Part shown: positions 52,982 to 62,612 of the stretch, one piece after another
Layout: the number at the start of each line of letters is the position of its first letter
Position numbering within the stretch: the stretch's first letter is position 1
Source of the DNA: SAR324 cluster bacterium
GTDB lineage: Bacteria > SAR324 > NAC60-12
Assembly (NCBI GenBank): GCA_015232315.1
Contig: JADFZZ010000009.1
Location: 1-64,000, forward strand
Length of the DNA stretch: 64,000 bases
Direction: 5' to 3'
The notes under the pieces: model-generated
What the model saw: only the letters and a program-made list of their open reading frames with translations
The model's database searches: none
Told to the model about the DNA's origin: nothing
Program-made: the position numbers and the translations under genes

Positions 52982-55513
52982 ATGAGATGGAATTCCAACC
53001 AATATTACCCGCTTGTTAAAACAAACAAGGACACCATACAAATTGCCATCATCCTGTTACAGGCCTATCCCCTGACACAGGCATCCCTGGAAATTTTGGG
53101 TAGTAAACTTCTTGAAAAACTGGAATTCGGTTTTTTTACGGGCGGGCAGGAAATTATCCATGAAGGCGATGCGGGAAAAGACATGTATCTGCTTTGTGAG
53201 GGGATTGTCGATGTCCTCGTGAATGATCAGATCGTGGTACAGATGGAATCTCCAGCCTTGATCGGTGACAAAGCTATGGTCGAACCCAATTCCAAACGAG
53301 CGGCTACCATTCGTGTTGCGGAAGGTGAAACGTTATTTCTGATCAAAATCCCGATGGGAACTTTTATCAGAAGCTATAAAGAACCTTTGCCGGATTCAGA
53401 ATTTTTGCAGGAAGTCAAAATATTCTCCAATATTTTTCAGGAAATACAAAAAAGATTATTCAACTACGTCCATCTTCAAAAAAACCTCTGGGAAGAAGTC
53501 AACACCACCCTCAAAATACTCAACAGCCAATTTATTGCCAAAGCCATTGATAACCGCAAAGAACTTGAATGGTCTCATGCGACCTGGGCCTTCATAAAAA
53601 AATATCTTCATGAAAAATATAATTTTGTTTGGCCGCCCAATGTTTCGACGTCTGTTGCCAACCTGAGGGCGGAATTATACCATTATATGGAAACCCACAA
53701 TCCGCCTCAACAGCATCGGGGAAATGAGACCAGTTATCTCACAAAATTACGAGATTTATGGCGAGGCTGGCTACTGGAGTTGAGTGAATCAATTTTACAG
53801 AAAATGCCTGTGGAGGAACGCACGTTTCAACTGCATGATGTCGAATTATTCAACCCGAGGAACTATCACATCCGTGTGTCTTCCATGCTGAAAAATGTGG
53901 AGAAAAGCTGTGTTCCAAACTCAGAGAACATCCCCAAAAACACCATTTTCTTTGGCACAGGCGATCAATCTCATGTCTTTGATCTGGAACAATACCTTGA
54001 TTCATTTTCCCGGAATTATTCTGTCAAATATCCCAACCGGATGCAGGCCCAGGCCTCACAGCGATTAGCGATGATTGCCGCTGAATGTGAAAACCAGTTC
54101 AACTCGTCCATTGCCAAAATGCAGAAATTTCTGGAAAAGGCCCGAAGTAAATCGGTGGTTGTTTCTGACAATGAAATGGCCGCGGAACGCGTTGAAAACC
54201 AGATTCAGAAATACATCAACATGCTCCTTCAGGGATTTGCCGCTTTCCGGAAAAGCAATTTGAATTGGGCTCCACCAAAGTCCGGCGCCATCCGGTTTTC
54301 GTTGACACAAACACCAACGATCAAAGATCTGATCGGCTGTTCCAGTTCTAAAACAAAAAAAATGGAAATCAGCCATGCCTTTCAACGACTGACCCAAATT
54401 TTCCAACTTCAGGGAAAAAATGTTTCAGAAGCCTTTATCCGGGAAAATTTCCACTTTTGTGAGGGCACCCTCGGGGACGATGTGGGAATTTATGAGTTAT
54501 CCCGGGATTACTGGATTCCCTTATCAAACAGTATTGCGCTCATGCGTAACATTGACAATCTGGGCATGCTCAAACCGGGGGTGATTCTGGGCGGAAAGGA
54601 ATGGGCCGGTGTTCAGTCCGGGGAGGATCCGGGGATGTTCCTGAGAGTGAATACCATGCAGTCTACCCTGTTTATGGTTCTGCCGGAAATCGCGCTTCCC
54701 TGGCATGCAGATCACTCACCTAATTTTGAAAAATTTGTCAATCAATATCTGCCTGTCATGCAATGGCTTATGGATAAACAGATTGAACATTTGCTCTGGT
54801 GGAAAGAACAAAAAGAAACTGTGCAGCAGAAAGTACTGAATATCCAGCAGATCATCCATCTTGAAAAGCGGATGAAAACCCTTGAAACCTCGCATGTACA
54901 GCCTCATCCAAAGGTGTTTGCCGCGGTATGCCGCTTGTTGAAATCCCGTTTTGGCATCAGCCTTGACCCGAACAACAGCATCCACTTCGATGTGCTCTCC
55001 AAAAAATTGTATAATGATCTGCTACAGCAGATTGGACAGACCTTTCCGGCAATGCCGATTGAAGAGCGTGGAAACAAGGTTTACACACAGTGGCGGTTTA
55101 TTTTGAGCGAGATTGTGCACTTATTGGAACAACTGCAGGGAAATAAAATTTCAACCCGGGCTGATTCTGAAGTCATGACCGCGCTTATCAATGATTTTCA
55201 GCAACTGGATAGGGAAATTCTGCATGAATCAAAACACACTTATGAATCCTTCATATCGGAAACACCGGAACTATCGTTGTCGGATATGCTGGAAGAAAAA
55301 GTGCTGTCGAACACCGATAAAATGATCGAATATTTTCAAAAACGGCTTGAACTCCTTATCAAAAGAATTCATCAACTATCCAGGGAATCGTTTAAGTTCC
55401 AGTTAGAGTTGGATAATTTGGAACAGCAACGTCCCCAGACAGAAGAAGACTCTGCAAAACAGAAATATATTTCTGAGCAGATTCACAAATTGAAAATGGT
55501 TTTACAAAAATAG
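52982..55513 (+). CDS. Large protein with N-terminal cyclic-nucleotide-binding domain
   Basis: I prefer the ATG at 52982 (AGGA five bases upstream) to the TTG at 52958; 843 residues. Residues about 40-140 form a cNMP-binding barrel (IIHEGDAGKDMYLLCEGIVDVLV, cited here in part; ALIGDKAMVEPNSKRAATIRV), though the phosphate-binding Arg context is not canonical. The remaining 700 residues are helical with coiled-coil stretches and match no family I recognise. There is no DNA-binding or kinase domain. It is paired with the TerB-like gene 43 bp downstream. The cyclase at 25085 could supply ligand, but that is speculative. Confidence 0.7.
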   Translation: MRWNSNQYYPLVKTNKDTIQIAIILLQAYPLTQASLEILGSKLLEKLEFGFFTGGQEIIHEGDAGKDMYLLCEGIVDVLVNDQIVVQMESPALIGDKAMVEPNSKRAATIRVAEGETLFLIKIPMGTFIRSYKEPLPDSEFLQEVKIFSNIFQEIQKRLFNYVHLQKNLWEEVNTTLKILNSQFIAKAIDNRKELEWSHATWAFIKKYLHEKYNFVWPPNVSTSVANLRAELYHYMETHNPPQQHRGNETSYLTKLRDLWRGWLLELSESILQKMPVEERTFQLHDVELFNPRNYHIRVSSMLKNVEKSCVPNSENIPKNTIFFGTGDQSHVFDLEQYLDSFSRNYSVKYPNRMQAQASQRLAMIAAECENQFNSSIAKMQKFLEKARSKSVVVSDNEMAAERVENQIQKYINMLLQGFAAFRKSNLNWAPPKSGAIRFSLTQTPTIKDLIGCSSSKTKKMEISHAFQRLTQIFQLQGKNVSEAFIRENFHFCEGTLGDDVGIYELSRDYWIPLSNSIALMRNIDNLGMLKPGVILGGKEWAGVQSGEDPGMFLRVNTMQSTLFMVLPEIALPWHADHSPNFEKFVNQYLPVMQWLMDKQIEHLLWWKEQKETVQQKVLNIQQIIHLEKRMKTLETSHVQPHPKVFAAVCRLLKSRFGISLDPNNSIHFDVLSKKLYNDLLQQIGQTFPAMPIEERGNKVYTQWRFILSEIVHLLEQLQGNKISTRADSEVMTALINDFQQLDREILHESKHTYESFISETPELSLSDMLEEKVLSNTDKMIEYFQKRLELLIKRIHQLSRESFKFQLELDNLEQQRPQTEEDSAKQKYISEQIHKLKMVLQK

Positions 55514-55556
55514 AAAATCGACTGAAATTACTAATATTTTTTAATCAAGAGGGGTT

Positions 55557-56366
55557 GTGATATCAAAAATTCTGGAACGTTTGTCTCAAGGTGATGATAA
55601 GAAAATAAAACAATGGGTGGTGAAAATCATCATTGGCGCCATCATCGCGGACAAGGTTATCCATAAGTCAGAAATCCCTTTTCTGGTCAATTTGTTTGAA
55701 TCGCTCAAGGATGATCCTGAAACATTGTCCATATTTTTCAATCATTTGAAAGAATTCAAGACTTATCCCATTGAACCTCTGGATAAAAAACCAACAAACG
55801 CTGAAGAAATTTTTTCTACCATTCTCAAGATTTGCCGATCGGATAACCAGTTTCATGCCGAAGAAATCAAATATTGTCACACCGTTGGTTCCATCATGGG
55901 GCTATCTCCCATGGTCATCGGTCGAATGATCAAGGAAACGGATGCCAGTGCCAAACATCAGGCTTTTTTTGAGTTGCTTCAGGGATTGAATGCGGAAGAG
56001 CGCTTCTGGATGGCAGAAATTATCATGAAAATTATCAAGGCCGATGGCAAAGTGGATAAGAAAGAAATTCCCTATCTCAGCCACCTGTATGACTTGCTGG
56101 ATGGCTCTTCTGAAAAGATGAAAGAGATTGAACAACGTTCTGAAAACCTCGATCTTGAAAATTTGCAGCCTATGAATTTTGATAAATCCAGATCCAGAGA
56201 GATTTTGACGCATGTGATTGAAATCAGCATGTGTGATCGGCATCTGGATCAACGGGAACTCGATTTTATTTTGAGCATCTCTGATAAAATCAATTTCCCG
56301 CACGAAGACGTGGCTGCGATTGTTGAAATGGTAAGAGCGGCAACTGGAATTATGCCACTCAGGTGA
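55557..56366 (+). CDS. Duplicated TerB-like domain protein
   Basis: The GTG start follows GAGGGG; 269 residues. Four similar helical units show the TerB-type acidic pattern: IIADKVIHKSEIPFL, CRSDNQFHAEEIKYC, IKADGKVDKKEIPYL and CDRHLDQRELDFI. That makes two tandem TerB-like modules. TerB-like domains bind metal ions or membranes and often accompany large partner proteins. It is probably cotranscribed with the cNMP-binding protein. Confidence 0.75.
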   Translation: MISKILERLSQGDDKKIKQWVVKIIIGAIIADKVIHKSEIPFLVNLFESLKDDPETLSIFFNHLKEFKTYPIEPLDKKPTNAEEIFSTILKICRSDNQFHAEEIKYCHTVGSIMGLSPMVIGRMIKETDASAKHQAFFELLQGLNAEERFWMAEIIMKIIKADGKVDKKEIPYLSHLYDLLDGSSEKMKEIEQRSENLDLENLQPMNFDKSRSREILTHVIEISMCDRHLDQRELDFILSISDKINFPHEDVAAIVEMVRAATGIMPLR

Positions 56367-56370
56367 GTCG

Positions 56371-57957
56371 TTAAAAACTGTATTTAACGCCAGCAATCAA
56401 CCGGTCATTGTTACGGAAAGGATAAACGAACGCGTCTTCCACGGTTGCGTCATACACCACCACCCCACCGGACAGTTGCAGTGCGTCCAGCATGTCATAA
56501 TCCACGGTAAACCGATACACATCACCGTTATCCCCCGTGAGATGCAACCAGAAAAATCTGGAATGCACCGTATCATTCACGGCATCATGCATTAAACTGA
56601 CCGACCAGGTCAATGTTGTTTCATCACTCATAATGATGTCCTCAAAATCCAGGATCTGTCTTCCAACAAATTCCAGAGAAACGGTCAGGTCGTTGATCCC
56701 TGTGTAATCTGCTCCCAACACACCTTGAAGGATATCTTTTTCAACCCCGCTTTCAGGAAAGAAATTACCTGACATTAACTGTGCCTGGATGTCATTGCGC
56801 ATGTACATCACCCCGGTTTTTTGGGCGATTTCTGTTTTTAACAACCATGATCCCGTCACAATGTTTCCAGAGACACCCAGGGTTTTGATACGATTGAATT
56901 TAGGCGTTACCAGCAGTTGCCTCAACAATGGTCTGGAATGAATCGCGTCATATTCCAGATAAGGTTCATCATCATAGACATCCGCATAAATCAGGCTTGC
57001 GTCCCCGCCATTGAACGTTTTGTGTATTCGTGCCAGCCATTCGGTGTTTTCCACCGAATTTTCAGGTTCCCCGGCTTCATTCATTTGCAAGCCAGCCTGT
57101 CTGAGTAAAATATACTGGTCAAAATCGGAACCCTCTGAGCCAGTTTTGTTAGGACGAAACTCATGGATTGCGACCGCGTCAATCTGCCACCCGTCCTGAA
57201 CCCAGTAAATCCGTGAAGCTAACACAGGAATCCGCATGTCTTCAAGAGTGGTTTGCCCCAGTTCACGATTGTCACGTGGATTCGCCATATCAACCACCTG
57301 ACTGCCTTCTGACTGGCCCCAGGCAATGATCTGACGGCCCAACTTGAGTCCGAAACCTGAAACGATCTGCCCTTCGATAAACGTATCTCTGAATTCAGCT
57401 TCGGTTTCATACGTTTCAAGAGTGGCCTCCGGAAACAGGTCACGATCCTTTTGACGGTAATAATCATCATAAAAGAAGTTACCGCTGACCTGCGCTTTCC
57501 AGTCGGCATTCAGTTTGTAATTCATGGACAAAAACAAGGTTGTCCGCATTTTGGAAAGTTCAGCATCCTCACGGACAAAACCGAAGGAATCGTCTGGTTT
57601 GAGATAACTGTAAGCCAGATCTTCCCGAACAAACCCATTGAAACTGAAGGGACTTTGAACCACCGGCGCCAGTTCCCCCAGGTCAATCTGAATATCGCCG
57701 AAGGATCCACCCGCAGGAGCAAACGGATCACTGCCCGGAGCCGTGGCATCCGTGGTCCCCCAAGCGCCCTCAGCCTCAGTGTCGTCACTGGACATTTCCT
57801 CAGTCTCTGTCTCATCAGCCGCGGTGTTTTCCTGTTCCACTTGCGACTGATCTTTCAAGGACTCTGTTTCTGAATCCTGTGCAAAAGCCGGAGAACCGGA
57901 AAAAATATACAGCAAACTGATAATCAGTGGCATCCACATTTTTGTATAGCTCCGCAT
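56371..57957 (-). CDS. DUF1302-type outer-membrane beta-barrel protein
   Basis: The ATG at 57957 overlaps the preceding stop (TGATG); 528 residues, or one more from the GTG at 57960. A signal peptide ends at PAFAQ. An acidic Glu/Asp/Thr-rich spacer (residues about 28-85) precedes a beta-barrel-like region (NGFVREDLAYSYL...) ending in a terminal aromatic (GVKYSF), as usual for outer-membrane insertion. DUF1302 proteins typically occur with RND exporters and LolA-like proteins, as here. Confidence 0.8.
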   Translation of the reverse strand: MRSYTKMWMPLIISLLYIFSGSPAFAQDSETESLKDQSQVEQENTAADETETEEMSSDDTEAEGAWGTTDATAPGSDPFAPAGGSFGDIQIDLGELAPVVQSPFSFNGFVREDLAYSYLKPDDSFGFVREDAELSKMRTTLFLSMNYKLNADWKAQVSGNFFYDDYYRQKDRDLFPEATLETYETEAEFRDTFIEGQIVSGFGLKLGRQIIAWGQSEGSQVVDMANPRDNRELGQTTLEDMRIPVLASRIYWVQDGWQIDAVAIHEFRPNKTGSEGSDFDQYILLRQAGLQMNEAGEPENSVENTEWLARIHKTFNGGDASLIYADVYDDEPYLEYDAIHSRPLLRQLLVTPKFNRIKTLGVSGNIVTGSWLLKTEIAQKTGVMYMRNDIQAQLMSGNFFPESGVEKDILQGVLGADYTGINDLTVSLEFVGRQILDFEDIIMSDETTLTWSVSLMHDAVNDTVHSRFFWLHLTGDNGDVYRFTVDYDMLDALQLSGGVVVYDATVEDAFVYPFRNNDRLIAGVKYSF

Positions 57958-58763
57958 CACAATCCCCGTTCCATTCGTTGAGTAGAAAACATATCTTCAT
58001 CCACCGGTTTGTTGTAACTGATACCCTGGTTTTTCAACACAGTCGCATGGGCCTTCACCCCATTCTGGGTTGTGACCATTTGTAATGTTTTTCCTGTCCA
58101 GATGTTATCAATTTTTTCAATATCCGAGATGGTGAGATATTTTATTTTTTTACCTTTTTTCACCCAGAACATGCCTCTGACCACCATGAAATTGTCTTTG
58201 CGTACCCAAACCTGCGACTTGAGGTAGCCGGTTTCATCCAGAACCTTCTCATTAAATTCCGGTTTGGGCGTGGACTCAATGACCCAGGTATCGGCACCGT
58301 CAATCATTTCACTTTCCTTCACGAACGCATAATCGTAGTGCTTGATATTGATTCCTTCGATATCGGAATAGGTGAAATCACTGCCCATGAAGGAACCTGC
58401 CTTATCGGATGCGGCAATGCGTTTCACCTTGCGCAAGGCTGGAAGATATAACCATGAGTCATCTTCCTTGGCATCATCTTCCCAGTCATAAGACAGAAAT
58501 GAGGTATCCTTGACATCTGCCGGTGTCAGAAAAAATGAAATGGATTTCTTCACATCCGGATATTGTCTGCGGAACATCTTGGTTTGTCGAACACGCTGGT
58601 TTCCATTCTTATCAATCAGGATCATGGCACTTTCAGAAATACTGGTTTCGCCCGTATCCCGTTTATCCACTTTGACCATAATCTCCTGTGCTGACATATC
58701 AGCCGCATGAAGCGCGCCCATCACCACAAACATTCCACAAGCAAACAACAATATTTTTTTCAT
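57957..58763 (-). CDS. LolA-like outer-membrane lipoprotein-sorting family protein
   Basis: The ATG at 58763 has GGGAG six bases upstream; 268 residues with a signal peptide (LLFACGMFVVMGALHAA). The body matches the LolA-like family that accompanies MMPL exporters: SYDWEDDAKEDDSWLYLPALRKVKRI, cited in part, then FMGSDFTYSDIEG. It may shuttle a lipid or lipophilic molecule from the inner-membrane exporter to the DUF1302 barrel. The frame is open upstream to 59024, but that part belongs to a transposase remnant. Confidence 0.82.
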   Translation of the reverse strand: MKKILLFACGMFVVMGALHAADMSAQEIMVKVDKRDTGETSISESAMILIDKNGNQRVRQTKMFRRQYPDVKKSISFFLTPADVKDTSFLSYDWEDDAKEDDSWLYLPALRKVKRIAASDKAGSFMGSDFTYSDIEGINIKHYDYAFVKESEMIDGADTWVIESTPKPEFNEKVLDETGYLKSQVWVRKDNFMVVRGMFWVKKGKKIKYLTISDIEKIDNIWTGKTLQMVTTQNGVKAHATVLKNQGISYNKPVDEDMFSTQRMERGL

Positions 58764-59027
58764 AGCATCTCCCTGGATAAAATTAACAACTCTTGTTACG
58801 CACTGCCGGGTTCCATGCTCTGCGTGGCAACCCGCCGATTGCACAGCTCCTGCGGTGCGGGACGCAAGAGTGGCGGAAAAAGCGTCAAGCGAAGGATAAC
58901 GTTCCAGCACTTCCCGGAAGATACGGCATCCCTCCACCGTTTCGGCTTTAATGGCGACATGCACGATAATATGCAACAGTTTTTCCGGAATATCGACACA
59001 AATTTGGTGTTTGCGGCCTTTCACTTT
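58764..59027 (-). pseudogene. IS5-like transposase remnant
   Basis: In frame with the LolA-like gene, this segment reads GKKVKGRKHQICVDIPEKLL then HIIVHVAIKAETVEGCRI and YPSLDAFSA. IS5/IS4-group transposases have KGRKRHI-x-VDT...VVHAAN...FSADGGY at this place. The catalytic context around the second Asp is degraded and both ends are missing. It indicates a past insertion just upstream of the exporter-associated gene. Confidence 0.5.
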
Positions 59028-59293
59028 TTTTCCTCTTACGTGTATGAATCTTGCGGGATATGCAGAATTCTCATGTTCCTATGGACTACCATCATCGTTA
59101 CGCCAATTCTCAGGTGATAGTCGGTAAAGAAAATACCGGAATCCTTTGAATCTCCAGAGGATCGCCCTCAAGGATCGGAGAATCCTTTAAGGAACCAATA
59201 TGTTTTTTTAAAGATTTGCGGGGCGGATCATCAACAGGTTTCAGCAAGGTTACGATGGCTTGCATGGGTTGTTCAGGATGGCTTTGATTATTG

Positions 59294-59323
59294 TTGGAAT
59301 TCGCTACGCTCTCCCCAACCTAC
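59294..59323. repeat. Fragment similar to the interior of the 19.5-kb MITE
   Basis: On the minus strand the motif GTAGGTTGGGGAGAGCGTAG resembles the GTAGGTTGGGTAGAACGAGT and GTAGGATGGGTAGAGCGTTA arms in the element at 19547-19678. The terminal repeats are not present. The rest of the gap 59028-59351 holds no gene that I can see. Confidence 0.4.
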
Positions 59324-59351
59324 AAGTTCCCTGATGATTTGCTTTTTTTAA

Positions 59352-59657
59352 TCAGGAAACCTTGATTTCCTCCACTTTAACGACAACCAACCGTTCATCA
59401 CTAATCAAACAAACAGCTTCATAGCCATCATAAATAGAAATGCGTTCCAGTTCCCGATAATCAATCCGGAAAGAAATAATGAGAGGAGAGGAATTCAAAA
59501 CACGAATCCCTGGAAACTTCATGATTTGTTCTTCATGGAGTTTAGCCAATATTCGATAGCGATTCACGATAGCAATACGGTGAGATTCTGTTCCTTCTTT
59601 GATTTTTAAAGAATTCAAAAAATCATTAGCTTCCTGAGTGCGTTGGATGGCTCTCAT
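59352..59657 (-). CDS. Probable toxin of a type II toxin-antitoxin pair
   Basis: The 101-residue protein overlaps the antitoxin gene by 4 bp, the usual arrangement for such pairs. Its end (YDGYEAVCLISDERLVVVKVEEI) suggests a small beta-sheet as in RelE/HigB-type folds, but canonical RelE residues are not clear, so the toxin family is unassigned. The call rests mainly on its neighbour. Confidence 0.5.
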   Translation of the reverse strand: MRAIQRTQEANDFLNSLKIKEGTESHRIAIVNRYRILAKLHEEQIMKFPGIRVLNSSPLIISFRIDYRELERISIYDGYEAVCLISDERLVVVKVEEIKVS

Positions 59658-59893
59658 TCCAACCCCTCATCCTCATCGGGTAACAAAGGGTAATTGGGAT
59701 CGGAATGAATCTTTTTAGCCAGTTCCACGGCTTGAATTTCGTGTAATTTAAGAGATTCTTGAGACAGAGTACGATAGGTTTCAAAAGGAATAACGACAGA
59801 CTCTGGTTTTCCTTTTCTTAAAATAATGACAGGGTCGGGAGCAGAAATGATAGCATTAAAATATTTTTTGGCTTCAGTAACGGTGTATTCCAT
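59654..59893 (-). CDS. Phd/YefM-type antitoxin
   Basis: The 79-residue protein has the Phd/YefM N-terminal fold: MEYTVTEAKKYFNAIIS, then PVIILRKGKPESVVIPFETYR, where the beta-hairpin and DNA-contact region lie. The acidic tail (LLPDEDEGLE) is of the kind that wraps a toxin. AGAGG precedes the ATG. It would repress its own promoter and neutralise the product of the next gene. Confidence 0.8.
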   Translation of the reverse strand: MEYTVTEAKKYFNAIISAPDPVIILRKGKPESVVIPFETYRTLSQESLKLHEIQAVELAKKIHSDPNYPLLPDEDEGLE

Positions 59894-60016
59894 AAAAACC
59901 TCTTAGAAATATCTGCTAAATGACTTTTGATCTGACTCTTGAAAGAGATAACAAGCTACCCAATGAGAGGCAAGTTCTTTAAAAAACGATTGAAAATCAT
60001 TCATAAAGTTCCCTGT

Positions 60017-62437
60017 TCATCTTTTTTTCTTACCAGCCTCATCCACCCAGGTTAAAAGTGCCGGAGACAGATTGACATCCGCCAGAAACGCGATCAATAA
60101 GGCCAGGCCTGTGAGCAGACCAAAGTTAAAGAGATTGTTCATGGAGGCCAACATATACACCCAGAACCCCAGGGTCAGCACCGTGCTGGTGACCAACATG
60201 GCCATTCCGGCTGTTCCCAGAGTTTCTTCAATCGCTTTTTTAGAGTCCCCATACTGATTGAGGTAACGCATGTAGTTGTGGAAAAAATGGATCGTGTCAT
60301 CCACCGCCAAACCGATTGCGATCGAACCAATCAACAGCGTGAACATATCCAGTGGAATGCCGACCAACCCCATCATTCCCAGGGTGATGACGATCGGACT
60401 CAAATTGGGGATCATCGAAAGCAATCCCAGTCCGAACCGGCCAATCAGGACAATCATCATCAAGGTGATCACCACCGCGGCAATCAGGTAGCTGGTGATC
60501 ATGCTCTTCATCATGATATTGACGGTTTTGGCGAACAATTCAATCATCCCGGTTGTTTGAATTTCAACCTCAGGTCCAAGTAGTTCATGGGCTTTTTTCT
60601 CCAGGGCTTCCAGAATGGGCATATAGCTTCTGGCCTCTATCCAGGGCGTCTTTATGGTAAGTCTTGTTTTGGAAAATTGACTGTCCACAATATCTTTCAA
60701 ATCGTCAGAACCAGAGTTTTCAAACAGGAGAAACTCCTGAGCGATCAATTGCCGGTTTTGAGGAATCACGTAGTTTTCATGTTTGTTTTCCCCCAATGCC
60801 TGGTTGATTTCCTTGAGCATGCTGGCCAGCGATAAGGCTTTGCCCACAAAGGGCGCTTCCCGTTGTGTCGGCGCCAGAGTTAAGGCGTAGTCCTCCAGTT
60901 CGTTGAGGGCATTGAGAACCTTCGGGTCATACAATCCATTTTCTTTTTTGGTATCAACTATCATTTCAATCGAAACCGAACCTTTCATGATGTCGTCCAT
61001 CGCCTGGGTTTGCTGACGGATTTCAGAGGTTTCAGGGAACCAGATCAAGGTGTTGTGCTCCAGCCTCAGCATGGGTAAGCCCGTCATTGCCAACACCGTA
61101 ATCACAGTCCAGATCCCGATGCTCAATTTATAATGGTCATGAGCAAAGTCCCCGACGGCTTCCAGAAAGCGGACCGTCAAGGGAAGTTCCTCCGCATCCT
61201 GATGCCCATGGTGCCTCACCGGAAGAATCGCCAGAAAACAGGGCAGAAACGTTAAGGTCAAAAACAGGGAAACCATGACACCGAAAGCGGCAAACATTCC
61301 CAGATCAGCAATCGGAGCAATTGCGGCTGTCGCAAAAGAAAGGAGGCTCGCGGCAGTGGTCAAACTGGTCATTGCCACTGGCAAGGCGGAATGTGCCATG
61401 GCATCCATAATTGCCTGAGCCTTGTTGCCCTTATCCTTGTGATAATCCTTATAAAACATGCTCATCATGTGGACGGAAGATCCAATCGAGGTCGCCAGAA
61501 GAAAGCTGGGCAGGATCTGCGTCGGCAGCTTCAGCGCGGTATGGGTCAGGGCCATCAGGCCCAACGTATAAAGGAAACTCAGGATCACTGTCAGCAGAGG
61601 CAAGATCACTCCGGTAACCCTGCGGAACATGATGAACAAAAAGATGGCAATGCCCGCAATGGCAAGCAACGTGAAAAACCGCATGTCCTTCATCATCGAC
61701 CGCTTCAGGTAATCTGTGACAACCGGGGTTCCCGTGAAGGAAATCTTAAAATCCGGGCTTTCATACTTAACCTTGATTTCGTGAATTCTGGCAATAATTT
61801 CACTGTTCTCTTTGTCAGAAAGGGGTTTGGGTTTTTCTTGAGATCCTGTCATTTGGGTTCCGGTATCCAGAGCACCACCGAATTCAGGTTGTCCCTGTGA
61901 AGACCATGCGGAAGTTTGAATGGCAATGACCGTATGCCGCCCGTCTTCAGCGATCAAAAAGTTTTTGTAGAGCTTGTTTTGAAGTACATACGCCTTAAAC
62001 TCGGCCAATTCTTCATCCGATTGAGGCAATTCTTCCAGAAGATCACCGACAATCAGTGAACCTTCATTGCCAATAGTTTTTCTGGCGCTGACCAGATCAT
62101 TGATGTCATTGAGATTGGGGACGGTATCCTCAAGTTCCTGATGCATTTCCTTGAGTCTGGTCAAAAAATCGATACTGAAAAGATGGTCTGACTCAATCAT
62201 CAGGATGATCATCTCATCCCGCCCGAACTGATCCCTGAACGCATTGTAGGTAATGAGCGACGGGTCTTCGGGATGGAAAAAACCTTCCGTGGACGTGTCC
62301 ACTTTCAGATTACGGATCTGCGAAATCAAAAACACGCTGAGCACCAGGATCAAAACAGCAAAGATCCATTTATTATTTATGACCAGTTTTGCCCAATTCA
62401 GGAAGGCTTGATCAATGCTATGACGAATCTTACTCAT
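60017..62437 (-). CDS. RND superfamily (MMPL) exporter
   Basis: The ATG at 62437 gives 806 residues (a GTG at 62449 would add four). The layout is two repeats: a membrane helix, a large periplasmic loop, then five helices, for about twelve in all. The first MMPL block begins near MRFFTLLAIAGIAIFLFIMF (about residue 250). The second ends with GLAVDDTIHFFHNYMRYL, carrying the paired Asp used for proton coupling. Similar exporters move lipids or hopanoids. It belongs with the LolA-like and DUF1302 genes downstream, from which a toxin-antitoxin pair and an insertion remnant now separate it. Confidence 0.85.
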   Translation of the reverse strand: MSKIRHSIDQAFLNWAKLVINNKWIFAVLILVLSVFLISQIRNLKVDTSTEGFFHPEDPSLITYNAFRDQFGRDEMIILMIESDHLFSIDFLTRLKEMHQELEDTVPNLNDINDLVSARKTIGNEGSLIVGDLLEELPQSDEELAEFKAYVLQNKLYKNFLIAEDGRHTVIAIQTSAWSSQGQPEFGGALDTGTQMTGSQEKPKPLSDKENSEIIARIHEIKVKYESPDFKISFTGTPVVTDYLKRSMMKDMRFFTLLAIAGIAIFLFIMFRRVTGVILPLLTVILSFLYTLGLMALTHTALKLPTQILPSFLLATSIGSSVHMMSMFYKDYHKDKGNKAQAIMDAMAHSALPVAMTSLTTAASLLSFATAAIAPIADLGMFAAFGVMVSLFLTLTFLPCFLAILPVRHHGHQDAEELPLTVRFLEAVGDFAHDHYKLSIGIWTVITVLAMTGLPMLRLEHNTLIWFPETSEIRQQTQAMDDIMKGSVSIEMIVDTKKENGLYDPKVLNALNELEDYALTLAPTQREAPFVGKALSLASMLKEINQALGENKHENYVIPQNRQLIAQEFLLFENSGSDDLKDIVDSQFSKTRLTIKTPWIEARSYMPILEALEKKAHELLGPEVEIQTTGMIELFAKTVNIMMKSMITSYLIAAVVITLMMIVLIGRFGLGLLSMIPNLSPIVITLGMMGLVGIPLDMFTLLIGSIAIGLAVDDTIHFFHNYMRYLNQYGDSKKAIEETLGTAGMAMLVTSTVLTLGFWVYMLASMNNLFNFGLLTGLALLIAFLADVNLSPALLTWVDEAGKKKR

Positions 62438-62612
62438 TGGATTTCTCACAATTGGAGGTTGGGAATGATTGGCGGAACCAGGGTGGTTTGTTTTTTATTA
62501 CCGGGGACGTTAATGAATCCTCTTCGGTCTTGTAAAATAGACTTTTTGAGCATCTGAAGCATGTGATGTCTGGCAAATAACTTTGATTGATAATGGGTAG
62601 CATACCGGTTCA

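Noticed and set aside
58764-59024. N-terminal extension of the LolA-like protein
   Set aside because: The protein has its own Shine-Dalgarno and signal peptide at 58763, and the extension resembles a transposase.
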